Source: Symbiotaphrina buchneri (taxonomy: Eukaryota; Ascomycota; Symbiotaphrinales; Symbiotaphrinaceae). Taken from it: DNA of 64,000 nucleotides. The position numbers were made by a program, and so were the translations under genes. The notes under the pieces were generated by a model. The model was given only the letters and a program-made list of their open reading frames with translations, was not told the DNA's origin and ran no database searches. The stretch covers positions 186,001-250,000 of the forward strand of contig BCIG01000002.1 of NCBI GenBank assembly GCA_001599915.1. The letters run 5' to 3'. This document shows positions 11,438 to 23,535 of the stretch, in pieces. Every line of letters starts with the position of its first letter. The stretch's first letter is position 1.

Positions 11438-12269
11438 GTGCATCTTATGCCAACGGTAGGAGTTCACGACCATTGCGAGGTTCCCCGAATGAGTCCATAA
11501 CGGGTAATAGTGACTTGCACCTGCGCTGGCCAGCCTCTCTGGCGGATCATTGCTCATATAATGACTGGAGACTAATCGATGGATACCTTCTACTCCCCAG
11601 CCTTTTGATTGTATGCATTTACAAAATAGAAGACGTGATAGATCACCCTATGTTAAGTTTGTCTGATGATGTTATCGGTGTACGTCAGTCCCCTGGTATT
11701 GTCCAGATCGTAGCCAGCAGCCCGTCACTGGAAGGTACTGTTGATCAAGATGGCACAGAGCACACTATTATGAGATGACATGGAAGAAGATGCAACACAC
11801 TGTATCCCTCATTTGGCACACGCACAGAGAGGGGCCACAGAGCATAAATCTAGGGTCAGACATGAAGTCAAAAATCGTGGATGTTATTGTGGGTTTGGAT
11901 GGCTGCAACTGATGTCTAACTGAGTAGGAGCAAAAGAGGCAAGCCATCTTCCTCCAACTATCTCTTAGCAGAACGAAGGATCACATAAACACACCACTGC
12001 AACTTCTCTCCTCCCTCCCAACTGTAGGCGGCTTCCCACCTTGCGCTCCACCTTCTCAACCTTCGACGCGTGCCTTTGTGTCAGGACTGACGGAGTAGAC
12101 CCTCCATTACACAAGCCGTGGCCGAGGAGGGGCGTTGCTCTGTGCAAACTTCGGTCGGCCAAAGCAAGCATGCCTTGGTGTGACGCGGATGTGGCCTTGA
12201 CCGTCTATGCCGGTCTTTGCAGAGAAAGAATTCCTCGATATATCAAGAACGGGAGTCTTCAGTCACCCA
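11438..12269. other. Intergenic, 3' side of UPF1
   Basis: About 830 bases between the MITE and the UPF1 stop codon. It contains the UPF1 3' untranslated region and terminator on the minus strand. No gene was recognised; the 130-codon open frame at 11386-11778 starts inside the MITE and resembles nothing known. Confidence 0.4.
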
Positions 12270-15200
12270 TCAGTCGTAGTTTCCGAGACCAACCTGACTA
12301 GCGAATGCAGTCGAGACGCTTTGCACATCGTCATCGTCGTAAGCAGAGTTGGCTGGACGGCCACGACCCAATCGGCCTCCACCAACACTGGCAGAACTGC
12401 CTCCGAAAATGCTGCCCGCATCGCCGTGACCACCAGACTCCACATAGCGGCGGAGCCTATCAGATTGACTCAAGCTCGTTGGCTTGTTGACGTCCCTCAG
12501 GCTGACACCGCCTTGGCCGGCTCCGCTACCATCAAGAATGCTAGATCCATTGGTATCGGTGAGCTCACTGCCAGTCACAGATTCACCAGCGACGCTCTCG
12601 GGTGCACCTCTCGCCTTGTGTCCGGGACCCACCCTGCCTCCATGGAGGGCAGGCCAAGAATCAACTGCAAAACCCGAGAACATCGGTGGATAAGCTGATG
12701 GGACCCCGACACCTCCAAGGGCTGATGAGTGAACCGAAGATACGTCGTCCGGAATATAGCCCACGACGGAACCAGCTTCACTGTAGTCCTGCTTTTGCAA
12801 CTTGCCATTCATACCGTTCCGGCCGTTCATTGTTCCGTTTGCCGCACCCTGGTAGGCCATTTGGTACCGCTGAGGTCCACGGTATGCTTTCGGGCGACTG
12901 AATTGAATGAGCGACACTTGGAGGTTAGACAGAGGACCTTCGACGAGACAATTACGCTCCTTGAAGTGAAGGAGGAGATGGTTCCAAAGAGGATGTTTGG
13001 CAAGGACCTTGGGATTACCGAGTATGACCAACCCGTACTTGGCTCGAGTCAATGCGACATTGAGACGTCTGGGATCGCTAAGGAATCCAATGCCCTGATG
13101 ATCGTTGGAACGAACGCAAGAGAGCACAATGAAGTCTTTTTCACGTCCTTGGAAAGCGCCCACAGACGCCACTTCAATCTCCTTGTAATTCTCCTTTTTG
13201 AACGTCCCGTTTGTCTGCATGGAACTCACCACATAACTCCGTTGGCCTTCGTAAGGAGTGATTATGCCGATGTCTGCTGGTTGGACTCCAGCCTTGAAGA
13301 ACCTCGTCACGATCTTCTCTACATTCAAGGCTTCTGTACGGTTGAGATATGATGTACCAGAAGCTGAAATCTCCTCGTTCCCGAGATTGGACCAGAACAT
13401 CATCGGCGTATCGGCAACTGGCCACGGAAAGTCGACATCCCGACGAAGCCTGTCTTGCATCGTGACACCGTTCTGCAAAGACCCCTCGTAGAACATGTTT
13501 GAGGGAAACTCCGACAAACACGGATGCATACGATATTGAACATTGAGCCGAATGGGCGCACACCCGAGGATGACCAGGCGTTCAAACAATGACTGGTTCA
13601 AACCTGCTTTGGCAGCTTTCTTATTCATGATGACAGGCCCCAGCTGCTGGTGATCACCGACAAGGACAACTTGTTTGCAGCCCATGACAAGCGGGATCAT
13701 GCACTCAGGTTCCGCTGACTGAGTAGACTCGTCAATAAGGACGGTCCTGAACTTGAACTTCGAGAGCCGAGGATCTCCTGCTCCGACACAAGTACAGCAA
13801 ATGACATCAGCATTGGACAAGATCTCCCTTTCTGCCGCACGCGTTAGCTGCTTGAACTTCTTCTCATCTTGGCTAGACAATTCCCCAAGCTCGTTCTTAA
13901 GCTGGGTAAGCTTGTTCAGCTCCACGTTTGTGTCATTCATGCGGACTTGTTCATGAAGTGACAGAAAGCCGACCGGGGACTCAACATCTTCTCGAGACTT
14001 AGCAGTCACGCGGACAGTCTTGAGGCCGGTGCGATGGATACGCTCGCATAGCTGATCCACAGCGACGTTCGAAGGCGCGCAAACAAGGACCTGTCCACCA
14101 TTGAGCTTTGCCAAGTGATAGATGATGGTTGCGGAAGTCACTGTTTTGCCTGTACCAGGAGGCCCCTGAATCAAGCTTAACGGCTTTTGCAGCACGCTCT
14201 TGACTGCACTGATTTGACTCGAATTGAGCTCCGGAAGACCAGGAACACTGTACTTCTTGGGCATCTGCGTCTTCATTGGCGCGGCGGCGACCTCGTGACC
14301 TAGGAGGCGATGGAAAATGTAGCCTGAGACGCTCATCTCGTCAATGGCAAATGTTTTCATTGCAAGTTGCATACGATCGAAAGATGTCGCCTTCCAGACG
14401 TAATCCGCGGTGAAATTGTGCGTACACTCAGTCGGGACCGACTTGTGGTCACCTTTCGTCCTCAACTCGATAGTAACTTCGTCCGACTGGTTGTTGGGAA
14501 TCTTGATCACATAGCCAACACCTTCCCAATGCGGACGTAGTTCTCCAACATATCGTAGTCGCATCTCGTCTCCCACAGCCAATTTGACATCGCCTAACTC
14601 AAGCTTTGGAAGGATGAAACTAGCCAAATGCTTGTTATTCAGTCCAAAATCCCAGCGCACAACCAAGTTGTCTTGGGATTGAGATTCCTTCAATTTCCGA
14701 TCATAGTCGGCTTCGATTTTCACGAGAGGCCCGAAAACGTTCTGGTACTGATATGCATCGTCGTACCGAAGAAGGACAGGAGCCGGCTCATCGTCAACCC
14801 CCGCGGCCTTTTCAAGATCGGCAATTGTTGCATTCGAATTTTCTTTCCACATTTCTTCAAGCTTGGCGATCATTTGAGGGCTAAGGTGCCTTGCACGAAG
14901 TTGTTCCTGATCGGAAGGGGCAGTAACAAGCCAGGGCAAGAATGAACGATCCTCAATAAGCGGTTGCCAGCGGGAGGTATCCCAGTTCATGTCCTTTGAT
15001 GAGGGCATCGCCGCGCATGGTTGACGACACAGGAGGACGACCACCGTATCACTCTTGGCTGGGATGAAGCCAAGAAGGAAGACATTCTTAGTCCCACAGT
15101 TGTAGCACTCAAGCACTGTATCACCCAGAGATGACTGGGGGTGTAGCTGAACCTCCTTGTGGCGTGCTCGGACCAGGTGATTGATGATGTGCGAAGACGA

Positions 15201-15634
15201 TGTATTCCCGCGGGCACTGCAAAACCACTTGCTGCACGCAAGACATTTGACGACGCTAGCTGGGTTGTGTATACCACAGTATCTAGGGCATTGTTAGCAG
15301 TCATCTTGATAGATGAACTCTTGGCTCCGACTTACGCGCAAGCATGAGGAGGTAGTTCCTTTTCTTCCTCCGCGCGCATAGTCAGTTTTCCGTTTACACC
15401 ATCCACCGGTATGCTTGCCATGCTTTCCGCGTCATCATCTTCGAACCCTTCCGTAGTCTCTTCATCGTCATCATGGCGTCTCCTGCGTGGACCGCCGCTC
15501 AAGTTCCCTCGGCCATACTCTCTATCAAGTATGCTCTCATCCGGGTCTATAGCCGAAAGGTCATCTCCGGCATTTATTGTAGAGGCGGAATCAGAGATCA
15601 GATGGTTCCCAAGATGAGTAAAGGCGCCCTCCAT
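12270..15634 (-). CDS. UPF1: UPF1/Nam7 nonsense-mediated decay RNA helicase
   Basis: Two exons (15634-15336 and 15282-12270) give 1103 residues, a normal length for UPF1. The splice joins PPHACA to [13 protein letters not shown] and completes the N-terminal Cys-His zinc domain that binds UPF2 ([30 protein letters not shown]). The helicase core shows Walker A GPPGTGKT, motif [27 protein letters not shown] and the [15 protein letters not shown] and [11 protein letters not shown] motifs of superfamily 1B. The tail is glycine/serine-rich and contains SQ sites (SLSQSDR, FASQVGL), as in other UPF1 proteins. It acts in the cytoplasm in mRNA surveillance. The gene is divergent from IMP4 across about 470 bases. 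The start is the first ATG (MEGAFTHLG). Confidence 0.97.
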
Positions 15635-16105
15635 GGTTGCAATACCAGCTTTTTGGATCGTAGCTAGCACGCGTGTTGATGGCGCTCTGAACGACGAGTG
15701 CCCAAACTGGAAAATGCCTGAAATATGCGGGCAAAGGGGTGGCTGAGCGGGCTGTTGGAAGCCTCAGACCATTCTCAAAGCCAGGGTCAGTCCTTGAGGC
15801 CACAGAACAAGCAGAAGCACGACAGCTGCTTGTATTGAATAGTGACTGTAGGATTTGGACCGCTCTTTAATGAGAGAGACCAACAGTCAGTCGGCACCTT
15901 GAAGCCCTTGAAGATGCGGAACTGGCGGTTTCCGGTCTAAGGCGCAAGTTCGCGCGGCGGCTTGCCCCGCGATGACTAAGCCTAGCCCTGTTTGCGTTTG
16001 ACAGATCTAGAAACTTTTCTGCCGGAGATACAAGTGTTGCGTCAAACTCGCTCAGTGTCTTTGACAACAACCGTGCGATTCCAATTTTTGCAGGGAAAGC
16101 ACAGC
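15635..16105. promoter_or_regulatory. Divergent promoter region of UPF1 and IMP4
   Basis: 471 bases separate the two start codons, which point away from each other. The region must therefore drive both genes. No specific factor site was identified by eye. Confidence 0.5.
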
Positions 16106-17109
16106 ATGATTGTAAGTCTGGTTATATGCAGAATATCGAAACCGTCAAAGGCAAAGCTAATACCCTGTCTTCTGTAGCGTCGGCAAGCTCGTCAGCGGCG
16201 GGACTACCTCTATCGCCGCGCCTTAACACTTCGCGATGCAGAAATAGCAGAGAAGAGAGCCAAATTGAAAGCCTCCCTAGCCAGCGGCAGACCCTTGGCC
16301 CCCGAGGTCGCAAATGACAAGGAGTTACGGAAAGACTTCAAGTATGACGAATCACGCCCCGAGCGTAGCACCGAAGAAGAGTTGGAGTTGGACGACGAAT
16401 ACGCTCAGTTATCAGGGGTGGTAGACCCTCGAGTGCTGGTGACCACGTCGAGAGACCCGTCCTCGCGGCTGTCGTCTTTCGCCAAGGAGATTCGTCTCCT
16501 GCTTCCTACAGCTATCCGTCTTAATCGAGGGAACCTGATTTTACCCAATCTTGTCTCGTCTGCGCTCTCCGCAGGCCTCTCAGACATCGTCCTCCTTCAC
16601 GAACATCGCGGTACACCAACGGCCCTCACCGTCTCACATTTTCCACATGGTCCAACAGCATCATTCTCGTTAGACAACGTCGTTCTCCGGCATGATATCC
16701 CCGGATCGGTCCGTGGCACTGTATCCGAGTCCTATCCACATCTCATCTTTGAAGGGTTTCAAAGCCGTCTTGGGAAGAGAGTAGTCAAGATCCTGAAACA
16801 CCTCTTTCCGCCAAGAGAAGGAGGAGGGAAGGTGGGCAGCCGGGTGGTGACTTTCAAGAACGTGGAAGACAGCATTGAAGTTCGTCACCATGTCTTCGTG
16901 AAGACAAGTTATCAAAGTGTGGAGTTGGCGGAGGTTGGCCCCAGGATGACCATGAGATTGTTTGAGATCAGAGGCGGCACCCTAGAGAACAAAGACGGTG
17001 ATGTAGAGGCAAGTTGTCTTTTCCGAAGTGAGGCGTATCATCTATTGACTATCTATAGTGGCATATGAACCAATACACCCGAACCAGCAAGAAAAAAAGT
17101 TACCTGTAG
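16106..17109 (+). CDS. IMP4: IMP4, U3 snoRNP Brix-domain protein
   Basis: Three exons (16106-16111, 16178-17008, 17059-17109) give 295 residues. IMP4 is part of the nucleolar U3 small nucleolar ribonucleoprotein needed for 18S rRNA processing. The first coding exon is only ATGATT; it splices to [31 protein letters not shown], the classic IMP4 N-terminus. The Brix core follows: [47 protein letters not shown] and [19 protein letters not shown]. The last intron begins with GC (17009) and ends at 17058, giving the conserved ending [20 protein letters not shown]. The conserved tail supports the unusual donor. Confidence 0.95.
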
Positions 17110-17634
17110 AATGTTCGCAGCAGCACTTACGGAAACCAGCAGATGCATTGACGGCTTTGGCGTTAGGGGCATGGTGCATCATGTATAAGGCGTCACAAAG
17201 CACTGAACTGTTGGCCACTGTAGCGGAGTGTCTGATCAAGTGGTAAATTCTTTCTTTTGCTAGGTATGAGCTATACGGTCAGGGAGAACGGTCAAAAGAA
17301 CCATGCATGAATAGGCGTTAGATTACTAAAAGTACAGATAATATGAAGGCAGAGGCCTGGCTCGCCGATATTGAAATCCTCCGGGGTGATTTGAGATGAA
17401 CAGTCCAGCTGTAAGATGGTTCAGAAGAAGTGAAACAGGAAAGAAAATAATTGATATTCATTTTCGAGTGATTTGCACCGCTGATTACGGCACGATGAAC
17501 ACGTTATTGTGTGATCTTCCTCGAGTGTATGCGAGCGGAAGCTCCTGGGGTATCAAAAGCAAAGATCCGAACACCGGCGGTAGGTTAAAATGCAGAGAAG
17601 TTCAAGCCCACCCTCGATTCCAGTCCACTCGCTG
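17110..17634. other. Convergent intergenic region, no gene seen
   Basis: About 525 bases between the converging stops of IMP4 and phospholipase C. It holds the two 3' ends. No repeat or RNA gene seen. Confidence 0.45.
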
Positions 17635-20600
17635 CTACTGCTCCTCCATTGAACCCTTTCGATCGCTAATGCTTCCTCTATTGAAGACCGAACGACCGAA
17701 TTGCTTCAACGTCTCGACCTTGCCAGCTCGTAGCTCCTCGCGCTCGACAGAAACGGGCGTTTCCTTGCTTATCCTGCAAAAGAGCGTGGAGAACAGATAC
17801 TGTTCTCCATTATGGTCAACGAGCGGTAGATGCCGGTATCCTTGTCGAAGCGTGCTTAATTTAGCAGTAAAGGTCGCCAATCGGGTGATCCCCTTCTCGT
17901 ATGAACGGCCATCAGGGGAGTTGCACACAGTCCACCTCACGAAGACAAGACTGGGGAATTTAGTCTCCAAGGACACCTTGAACGTGTCGTTAAAGACGGG
18001 ATTGTATGCGTTTCCCTGTACAATCTTGCTTCGCCGTCGATGTGGAGAACCAATGCCGGACATACCATTCCGCGCTGATGCATCGAGTCCTCCTTCTCCG
18101 GAAGCCACCCCTTTGGCTTTGTCATCTGCACAGAATACCTCGAATTCAATATATGGATGTATTATCTCTTCTGGGCTCATGCCTCGTGGCCTGGGCAGTT
18201 GCTGCGCAGAGATCGTCTCGATGGAGAACTTGACGAGCATTTTTTCCTTTTTCTTGCGAGTGCCCTCGTTTCCTAGATCCAATAGATGGCGGGATTGTCT
18301 CAATTCCTTTGGTTTCAGTACATATCCAAGCCGATCCGAGCCCGCAGCAAACATTGCCTCATTCAGCTGTGTACCAAGGTCGTAAGTTTGCCAATTGAGT
18401 GCCACCATCTGCACCCCTCTTCGCCAGAATCTGTTAGGATCGAAGTTGGATGAGTTTACACGCCAGGCGGACGGATACACTCGCATTAGATGTCTCATGT
18501 TATGCTTTTCGAGCTGCGCTTTCATGTCGTGATCCTTGCAAAGGTTGTCGAACGTTCGTTCAGCAAAGGAGAAGATATGGTTGTATGTCTTGCTTGCCGG
18601 CACATTGAATCCAACATACTTCTGTCCCTTAGTGTATACTGCGAGATCTGCAAGCTCCTTCACAATCTTTCGTCGCGGAGCCCCACTCTGCTTCTTCTTC
18701 GGCATACCCAGTTCTTGATAAGCATCACTATCGTCAGTGGTGCTGCTTGTGCTTGTTGCGGTACCGCCTGTGATTGGGCTCTTGACAGGCACTGAGACAC
18801 TGGACGCTCGGTGAGGTATCTCCAAAGTTGACGAGTTGTTGCTGAGAGGTTCGACATTGATCGACGAGTTGTCAAGCTTGATTGGTTTGGCAAAGGGAGA
18901 ACTGAAGCTTCGCCGCGGGCGAGTCACAACAGCCTCACTTGATAGCCCGCTCCCTGCGACGTCGTGTCCAGCCTTGACCTTGATCATGATGCGGCCTCTA
19001 AGCTCTTCGGGTGACGGCAAGCTCAGAGCATTAGTGATAAGCGGCTGTGTTACCAGCTTGTCCCCTAAAGTGCTTTTGAGGATCTCGGCCATCGCATTCT
19101 GTTGCTCAGCATTGCAATGTACCTCCAGTGAGATGGTCAAAGGGTAAGGCGACGACATGAAGGCGTATTTGCCGATGACAGATATACAGTCCGCGAACAA
19201 GATTTTCGTGGTCAGCGTCCTGCCATGGTATACGATAGGACGACCGTCTGCTCCATCCCAACAATCTACCTCCACGCAACGACACCCACGCTGTAATGCG
19301 CGGATATAGCCTTCTGTACTGGATTCTCCAGCAACTTGTCTACCGAGCAGATAAGTGTTGTGAGAACTAGAAATGAAATATTCGTTGAGAGGTCGGTCGA
19401 GCTGCACATGGGAAGGGAGTTTCTCCTGGACAGCGTTGTAGTCCGAAGCCAGGAAAGCAGTGAACATATCAAGGCTCATGCCTGACTGCAAGGCATCGCC
19501 ATTGGTTTGATCCGAGCCCTCCTTGGGCTTAAAACGCTGAGAAAATTTCTCGTAAGCCATATCCCATTCTTCTTGGGAACGGTCTACATCAACTCCTTGC
19601 ATATCCCGAAGAAAGTTGCGAAACTCGAGCTGAGACAGACCACGCTCAGGCTGGCTAGCAATTTTCAAGTACAGTTCACGAACATCCTTCCGTTCTTTAA
19701 GCTGCGCGATGAACGCGCTGAACTCTTGAAAGTTCAAGGCGCCTTTTCTTCGAACGTCCGCTTTAAGAAACTGCGCCGTCAGGAGATCCTTCGAGCAATT
19801 GATATGTAGACGTCTGCATAAGCTGTTCACTCCTTCCAGGTCCATCGTCTCGTCTGCTTCTTCATGTGGCTGATCGCCAAACTTCTTGGACATTTCCCCC
19901 CGCCATTGTGCTTTAAGATGTTTGTTGGCTTGGCCATGCCCAGCTAAGCCGGTCATCATCTCCATTCTGGATCTCGAAATATTCTCCAAGGTAGTGGTCC
20001 ACAGGTGAAAAGTCTCTAGGTCAGGAGCTATTAGGTGCATCGTCTTGAAAGACCTTCCTTTGCCCTTGTCTGAATCGGTGTAGACGATGGTAAACCATCT
20101 ATTCTGGACATCTGCACCCATCTGTAATTCCTCTCGATAATTTCTTGCATCCTCCCCAGTCCGGATATCTCGAATATCATCTATATTCAGTTTTTTCCAA
20201 GGCTTTGCGGGATCCCACGTGACCCTTGCCGCTTCCATGTCAAGGACAAATTTCAGATGTTTGGTTCTTTTCTTCTTGGTGACCTTTGTGAGGTATGTGC
20301 CTTGTAAGAGCGCGGCAGGTATCACTGGAGCAAGTGCGTCATCATCCACCTCATTTTCGGCCTCGTTCTGGGCAAAGTTCTTCTCTCCGCGACCACAAGA
20401 CGTTTGCTTCACCGTTTCGCTCAAAGCATCGTCGAGGTCATCGTCCTGCTCAAATTCGACCGCCTCCGCTCCGCTCTCCATACAGCTCTTGCTGTCACTC
20501 CGGTTGCGCCTGATGATAGGTCCCGAAGTGTGGCCTGGTCCGTTCACGTTAGAAGAAGACGTCCTCCTTCGTGTCAGCTTCTGCGCAGCTCCACGCGACA

Positions 20601-20958
20601 AGCGCCTAATCAACCCAGGTCCTCTGCCAGCAGCTAACGCGTCACTAATCGCGCTCTGTGACGCCGTTGGAATGAGAGGCTCAGGCAGCTGCATCAACCC
20701 GTCGGTAGCAACGTGCGGTTGTTCACGACCGATGAAACTTTCTGGTGACGGCCTAGACGAGGTGTTCACACTCTGCTGTGGTGACGAGCGTATCGGACTG
20801 GAGGTGAAGACTGTACTGGAGATGGAAGTGGGTGAAGTCGACAATGATGTCGGAACGGAGGTCGTCGGGACGCCAGTATTCCCTCCATGCGAGCGACCTG
20901 GTATTTGACCGCCAACAGGTCGCTGCGCAGGGGATGGAGCCATCACCTCTATAGTCAT
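17635..20958 (-). CDS. Phosphoinositide-specific phospholipase C (delta type)
   Basis: A single exon of 1107 residues from the ATG at 20958. The enzyme cleaves PI(4,5)P2 to inositol trisphosphate and diacylglycerol. Order of domains: a disordered Ser/Pro/Arg-rich N-terminus to about residue 210, a PH domain (about 220-340), EF-hand region (about 370-500), PLC-X (about 520-665) with the catalytic SSSHNTYLLG and EVDCWDG and SLEVHCN segments, a linker rich in serine and proline, PLC-Y (about 765-880; GFNVPASKTYNHIFS, VYPSAWRVNSSNFDP, QMVALNWQT) and a C2 domain to the end (PYIEFEVFC, NPVFNDTFKVSL). This matches fungal Plc1 homologues. The calcium dependence expected of the family is inferred. The long open frame on the opposite strand at 17396-18385 is a shadow. 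Confidence 0.96.
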   Translation of the reverse strand: MTIEVMAPSPAQRPVGGQIPGRSHGGNTGVPTTSVPTSLSTSPTSISSTVFTSSPIRSSPQQSVNTSSRPSPESFIGREQPHVATDGLMQLPEPLIPTASQSAISDALAAGRGPGLIRRLSRGAAQKLTRRRTSSSNVNGPGHTSGPIIRRNRSDSKSCMESGAEAVEFEQDDDLDDALSETVKQTSCGRGEKNFAQNEAENEVDDDALAPVIPAALLQGTYLTKVTKKKRTKHLKFVLDMEAARVTWDPAKPWKKLNIDDIRDIRTGEDARNYREELQMGADVQNRWFTIVYTDSDKGKGRSFKTMHLIAPDLETFHLWTTTLENISRSRMEMMTGLAGHGQANKHLKAQWRGEMSKKFGDQPHEEADETMDLEGVNSLCRRLHINCSKDLLTAQFLKADVRRKGALNFQEFSAFIAQLKERKDVRELYLKIASQPERGLSQLEFRNFLRDMQGVDVDRSQEEWDMAYEKFSQRFKPKEGSDQTNGDALQSGMSLDMFTAFLASDYNAVQEKLPSHVQLDRPLNEYFISSSHNTYLLGRQVAGESSTEGYIRALQRGCRCVEVDCWDGADGRPIVYHGRTLTTKILFADCISVIGKYAFMSSPYPLTISLEVHCNAEQQNAMAEILKSTLGDKLVTQPLITNALSLPSPEELRGRIMIKVKAGHDVAGSGLSSEAVVTRPRRSFSSPFAKPIKLDNSSINVEPLSNNSSTLEIPHRASSVSVPVKSPITGGTATSTSSTTDDSDAYQELGMPKKKQSGAPRRKIVKELADLAVYTKGQKYVGFNVPASKTYNHIFSFAERTFDNLCKDHDMKAQLEKHNMRHLMRVYPSAWRVNSSNFDPNRFWRRGVQMVALNWQTYDLGTQLNEAMFAAGSDRLGYVLKPKELRQSRHLLDLGNEGTRKKKEKMLVKFSIETISAQQLPRPRGMSPEEIIHPYIEFEVFCADDKAKGVASGEGGLDASARNGMSGIGSPHRRRSKIVQGNAYNPVFNDTFKVSLETKFPSLVFVRWTVCNSPDGRSYEKGITRLATFTAKLSTLRQGYRHLPLVDHNGEQYLFSTLFCRISKETPVSVEREELRAGKVETLKQFGRSVFNRGSISDRKGSMEEQ

Positions 20959-23072
20959 TGCTGGAAACTGTGCGCTGACTTTCAAGCCTCACGAACAGCG
21001 AGCAGCTCGATGACTCGCAACACTGACGTTCTGTCACGCCAGCGCTTCTTTGGCCACTCAACTAAGCCATCTGAGCAGGGCTGGACATCATGCGCATCTC
21101 GTTCGGTTGTCGCCAGAGATGAATGCTGCTCCAAATGATCCCGGAAGAACAAGATCCTGGATTTCTTTCTGCGCGATTGTTCCGATGCTCACATATAGTA
21201 TCGAAAAACAAGAGCTCCAAACAACAAAGGGTAGGGATGAAGAGCTGAGGCTATGAGACGCTTCGGCCCGCCGCGAGTACGCCCTTGTATCGATGGTGTG
21301 CTCGTCAGGAGCTGCGCAATTGACTCAGATCTGCTGTTGTGTACCGTGCAGCACGGCGCGATTGGGGCTTATCTGGACACGACTGGGAGCAGCAGCCTGA
21401 AACAACCGTACGTTTGCGCGTTTGGTGAGGTGTTGAAAGGAAAAGTATTCGTCTCTGGATCGAGAGTATAAGGCACGGTCGATTGGGCCTTCCGGAGGTC
21501 TTGGAGAAAACGGCTCGATTAGAAGGTAGAGTTTGGACAGAGGGTGTCCAGGCGCAGCGGACGTTTGAAGGTCGTCAAGAATATCGTTACGTGGAAAGGA
21601 TGCGTTGGTGATGTACAAACAAGAAATGGAAGGAAGGAAGGACAGAAGCCCGCCAGTGGTGGACAAGGCAGAAAGAGGATATTGATATGGCACAGAGAAG
21701 TTGCAGGGCACCCTTGAGCCGGCGAGCTGAGCTGGGAAGGAGCAGGAACGGACGGGCCGTTGCGGTCAAAGGAAGGGAGAGAAAATGGCAGCAGGTTTCT
21801 AGGCAGGTCCAAGGCTCTAACGACTTCGGGCTCCCCTAGCCAGGGGGTTTGCGACTTTGGGGTCCCTTTTTTGGCGCTATGATGCAGTTTCCGCTAAGCT
21901 AACGTCTTCTTGTACCAGTACATGCATACAACGGGTACGAAGGATTCGTATGATGGTACCTCATCTCACGTTGCTCCGTCGCTTTGCCCCGTAGACGGCC
22001 AGCCCTGTCAGAAGGTATTACCAGTCCGAGGCTCCAAGCCCTGACCGCTGCTTCATCTTCGTTCTGCTCCCACAGTCGACCCATGGCCCCGCTGTCGAGA
22101 TAGGGTGTGAGTAACAAATGGCGCTATCTCATGCTCATGTGCTCTCATTCATGGTGACGCGGACGGCGCCAACTGGGAGGGATGCATTGGCCATTCACGG
22201 GGTTGCGCTGGCTTCCCATTTCGATTCGATTCGCATCGTGAGACATCTCGGGCAGGCCACCACTTCGGCAGTCTCGGAGCCACCTGGGTTGGCTCCTGGT
22301 AGAGATGAGCAAGGCTACTTCGTACTTTCATTGTGGAGCCGTCCCGAGCGGTTGGTAGCTTGTACGAATGCAATACATGCTCGTGCGTCAGGTAAGCCGA
22401 GATATTCTAGATCCAACGAGGCACAGAGACATGTTGGTACGACAGAACGTTCCCCTCTCTCCACTTCATCGAGGCAATGTTCGTATTATGCTTCGACATT
22501 TCCAAAATCTGATGCTCCAGGAAGAAGAAGAACAGAGATCTCCTTGGGATGATCTTTACCTACTGTTCCGTGATGCCGAGCGCAGTCCCTCGGAATCCTT
22601 TCGCGCCGTCGGCAGGGCGGCTCCAGTCATTAATGCCTTTTGTCTCAGCCAAGCTGCGGTGAGAAGTGGGAGGACTCGCGTCCAACGTGCCATGCAGCCG
22701 GATAGGGTTGGGAAGCAGCGGGTATGAAGTTCCTAGCGAGCAGTCATACGCGTACTGGCGCTTGCTGGGTACGAAGTACTGGTACATGCAATCTTGCAAT
22801 CTCGCTAACGTTGGAATTGTGATAAATAATCTGGGGAAGCATCCTTGGCATTCCCCTCCACCGCGGTCACTGTCTCGCAGCAAGCGCGCTGGGCAGCAGC
22901 TGCTCGTACAATCACCGAATAAATCGTGCATGCTTATCCTAGGTATCCACTTTTGGAAACTACTCGCGGAAATCCCACTGTCCGGTTGCGAATTACGAGG
23001 GTCCCGCGGGCCGAGGGCGAGATGCTGCTGCAAGCATCCGATGAATGAGCATCAGCTGGGACTTTCCATTAA
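20959..23072. other. Phospholipase C 5' flank, no gene seen
   Basis: About 2.1 kb. The part up to roughly 21800 is pyrimidine-rich on the minus strand and likely includes the 5' leader and promoter of the phospholipase C gene. The remainder holds several overlapping short open frames on both strands with no family resemblance. Confidence 0.4.
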
Positions 23073-23535
23073 GGTAATCGGTAAATGGCACGCCCCTGTT
23101 TTTGGTTACCCCACGACCCTCTCATCTACAATCTACATCGTATTATATCTATTCGCATATCTCATTTATCTGCATCGTATAATATCTGTCTGTCCGTATA
23201 TCAGCATCGTGACGTATCCAAATCATATCTCATCTATCCGCTTAATCTCCGAGACGGACAGATTGATCAACCAATAACCTGATCCAGGGCGACATATTTC
23301 AGATCTATCTGTAAATCTACATCATATCGTATCTTACCATATCGTATCGTATCTATCTGGTTTATCTCTGTGATGGATGGATCGATTAATCGATCAATTA
23401 AGGTACGAAGGTAGTCAAGGGCGCCATCTTATATACATGTTCACAAATCTACCGGTACCCGCATATCAAAGTGGGATTAGTCTGCACGGTCCAGGCTTTT
23501 TTTGGTATGAGAGGGGCGTGCCATTACCGATTACC
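23073..23535. mobile_element. Mutator-like MITE, copy 2 (463 bp, inverted)
   Basis: The element begins GGTAATCGGTAAATGGCACG and ends GCGTGCCATTACCGATTACC, giving terminal inverted repeats of about 25 bases with one inserted base. It is flanked by a perfect 9-bp target duplication TTCCATTAA (23064-23072 and 23536-23544). It is in the opposite orientation to copies 1 and 3: the landmark ATCAAAGTGGGATTA near its right end is the complement of TAATCCCACTTTGAT near their left ends. The interior is built of ATCTATC/ATCGTATC-type repeats. It encodes nothing. Confidence 0.85.

Noticed and set aside
17396-18385. A 329-codon open frame on the plus strand opposite phospholipase C
   Set aside because: It lies antisense to the strongly conserved C2 and PLC-Y coding sequence and has no family resemblance of its own, so it is a shadow of the real gene.
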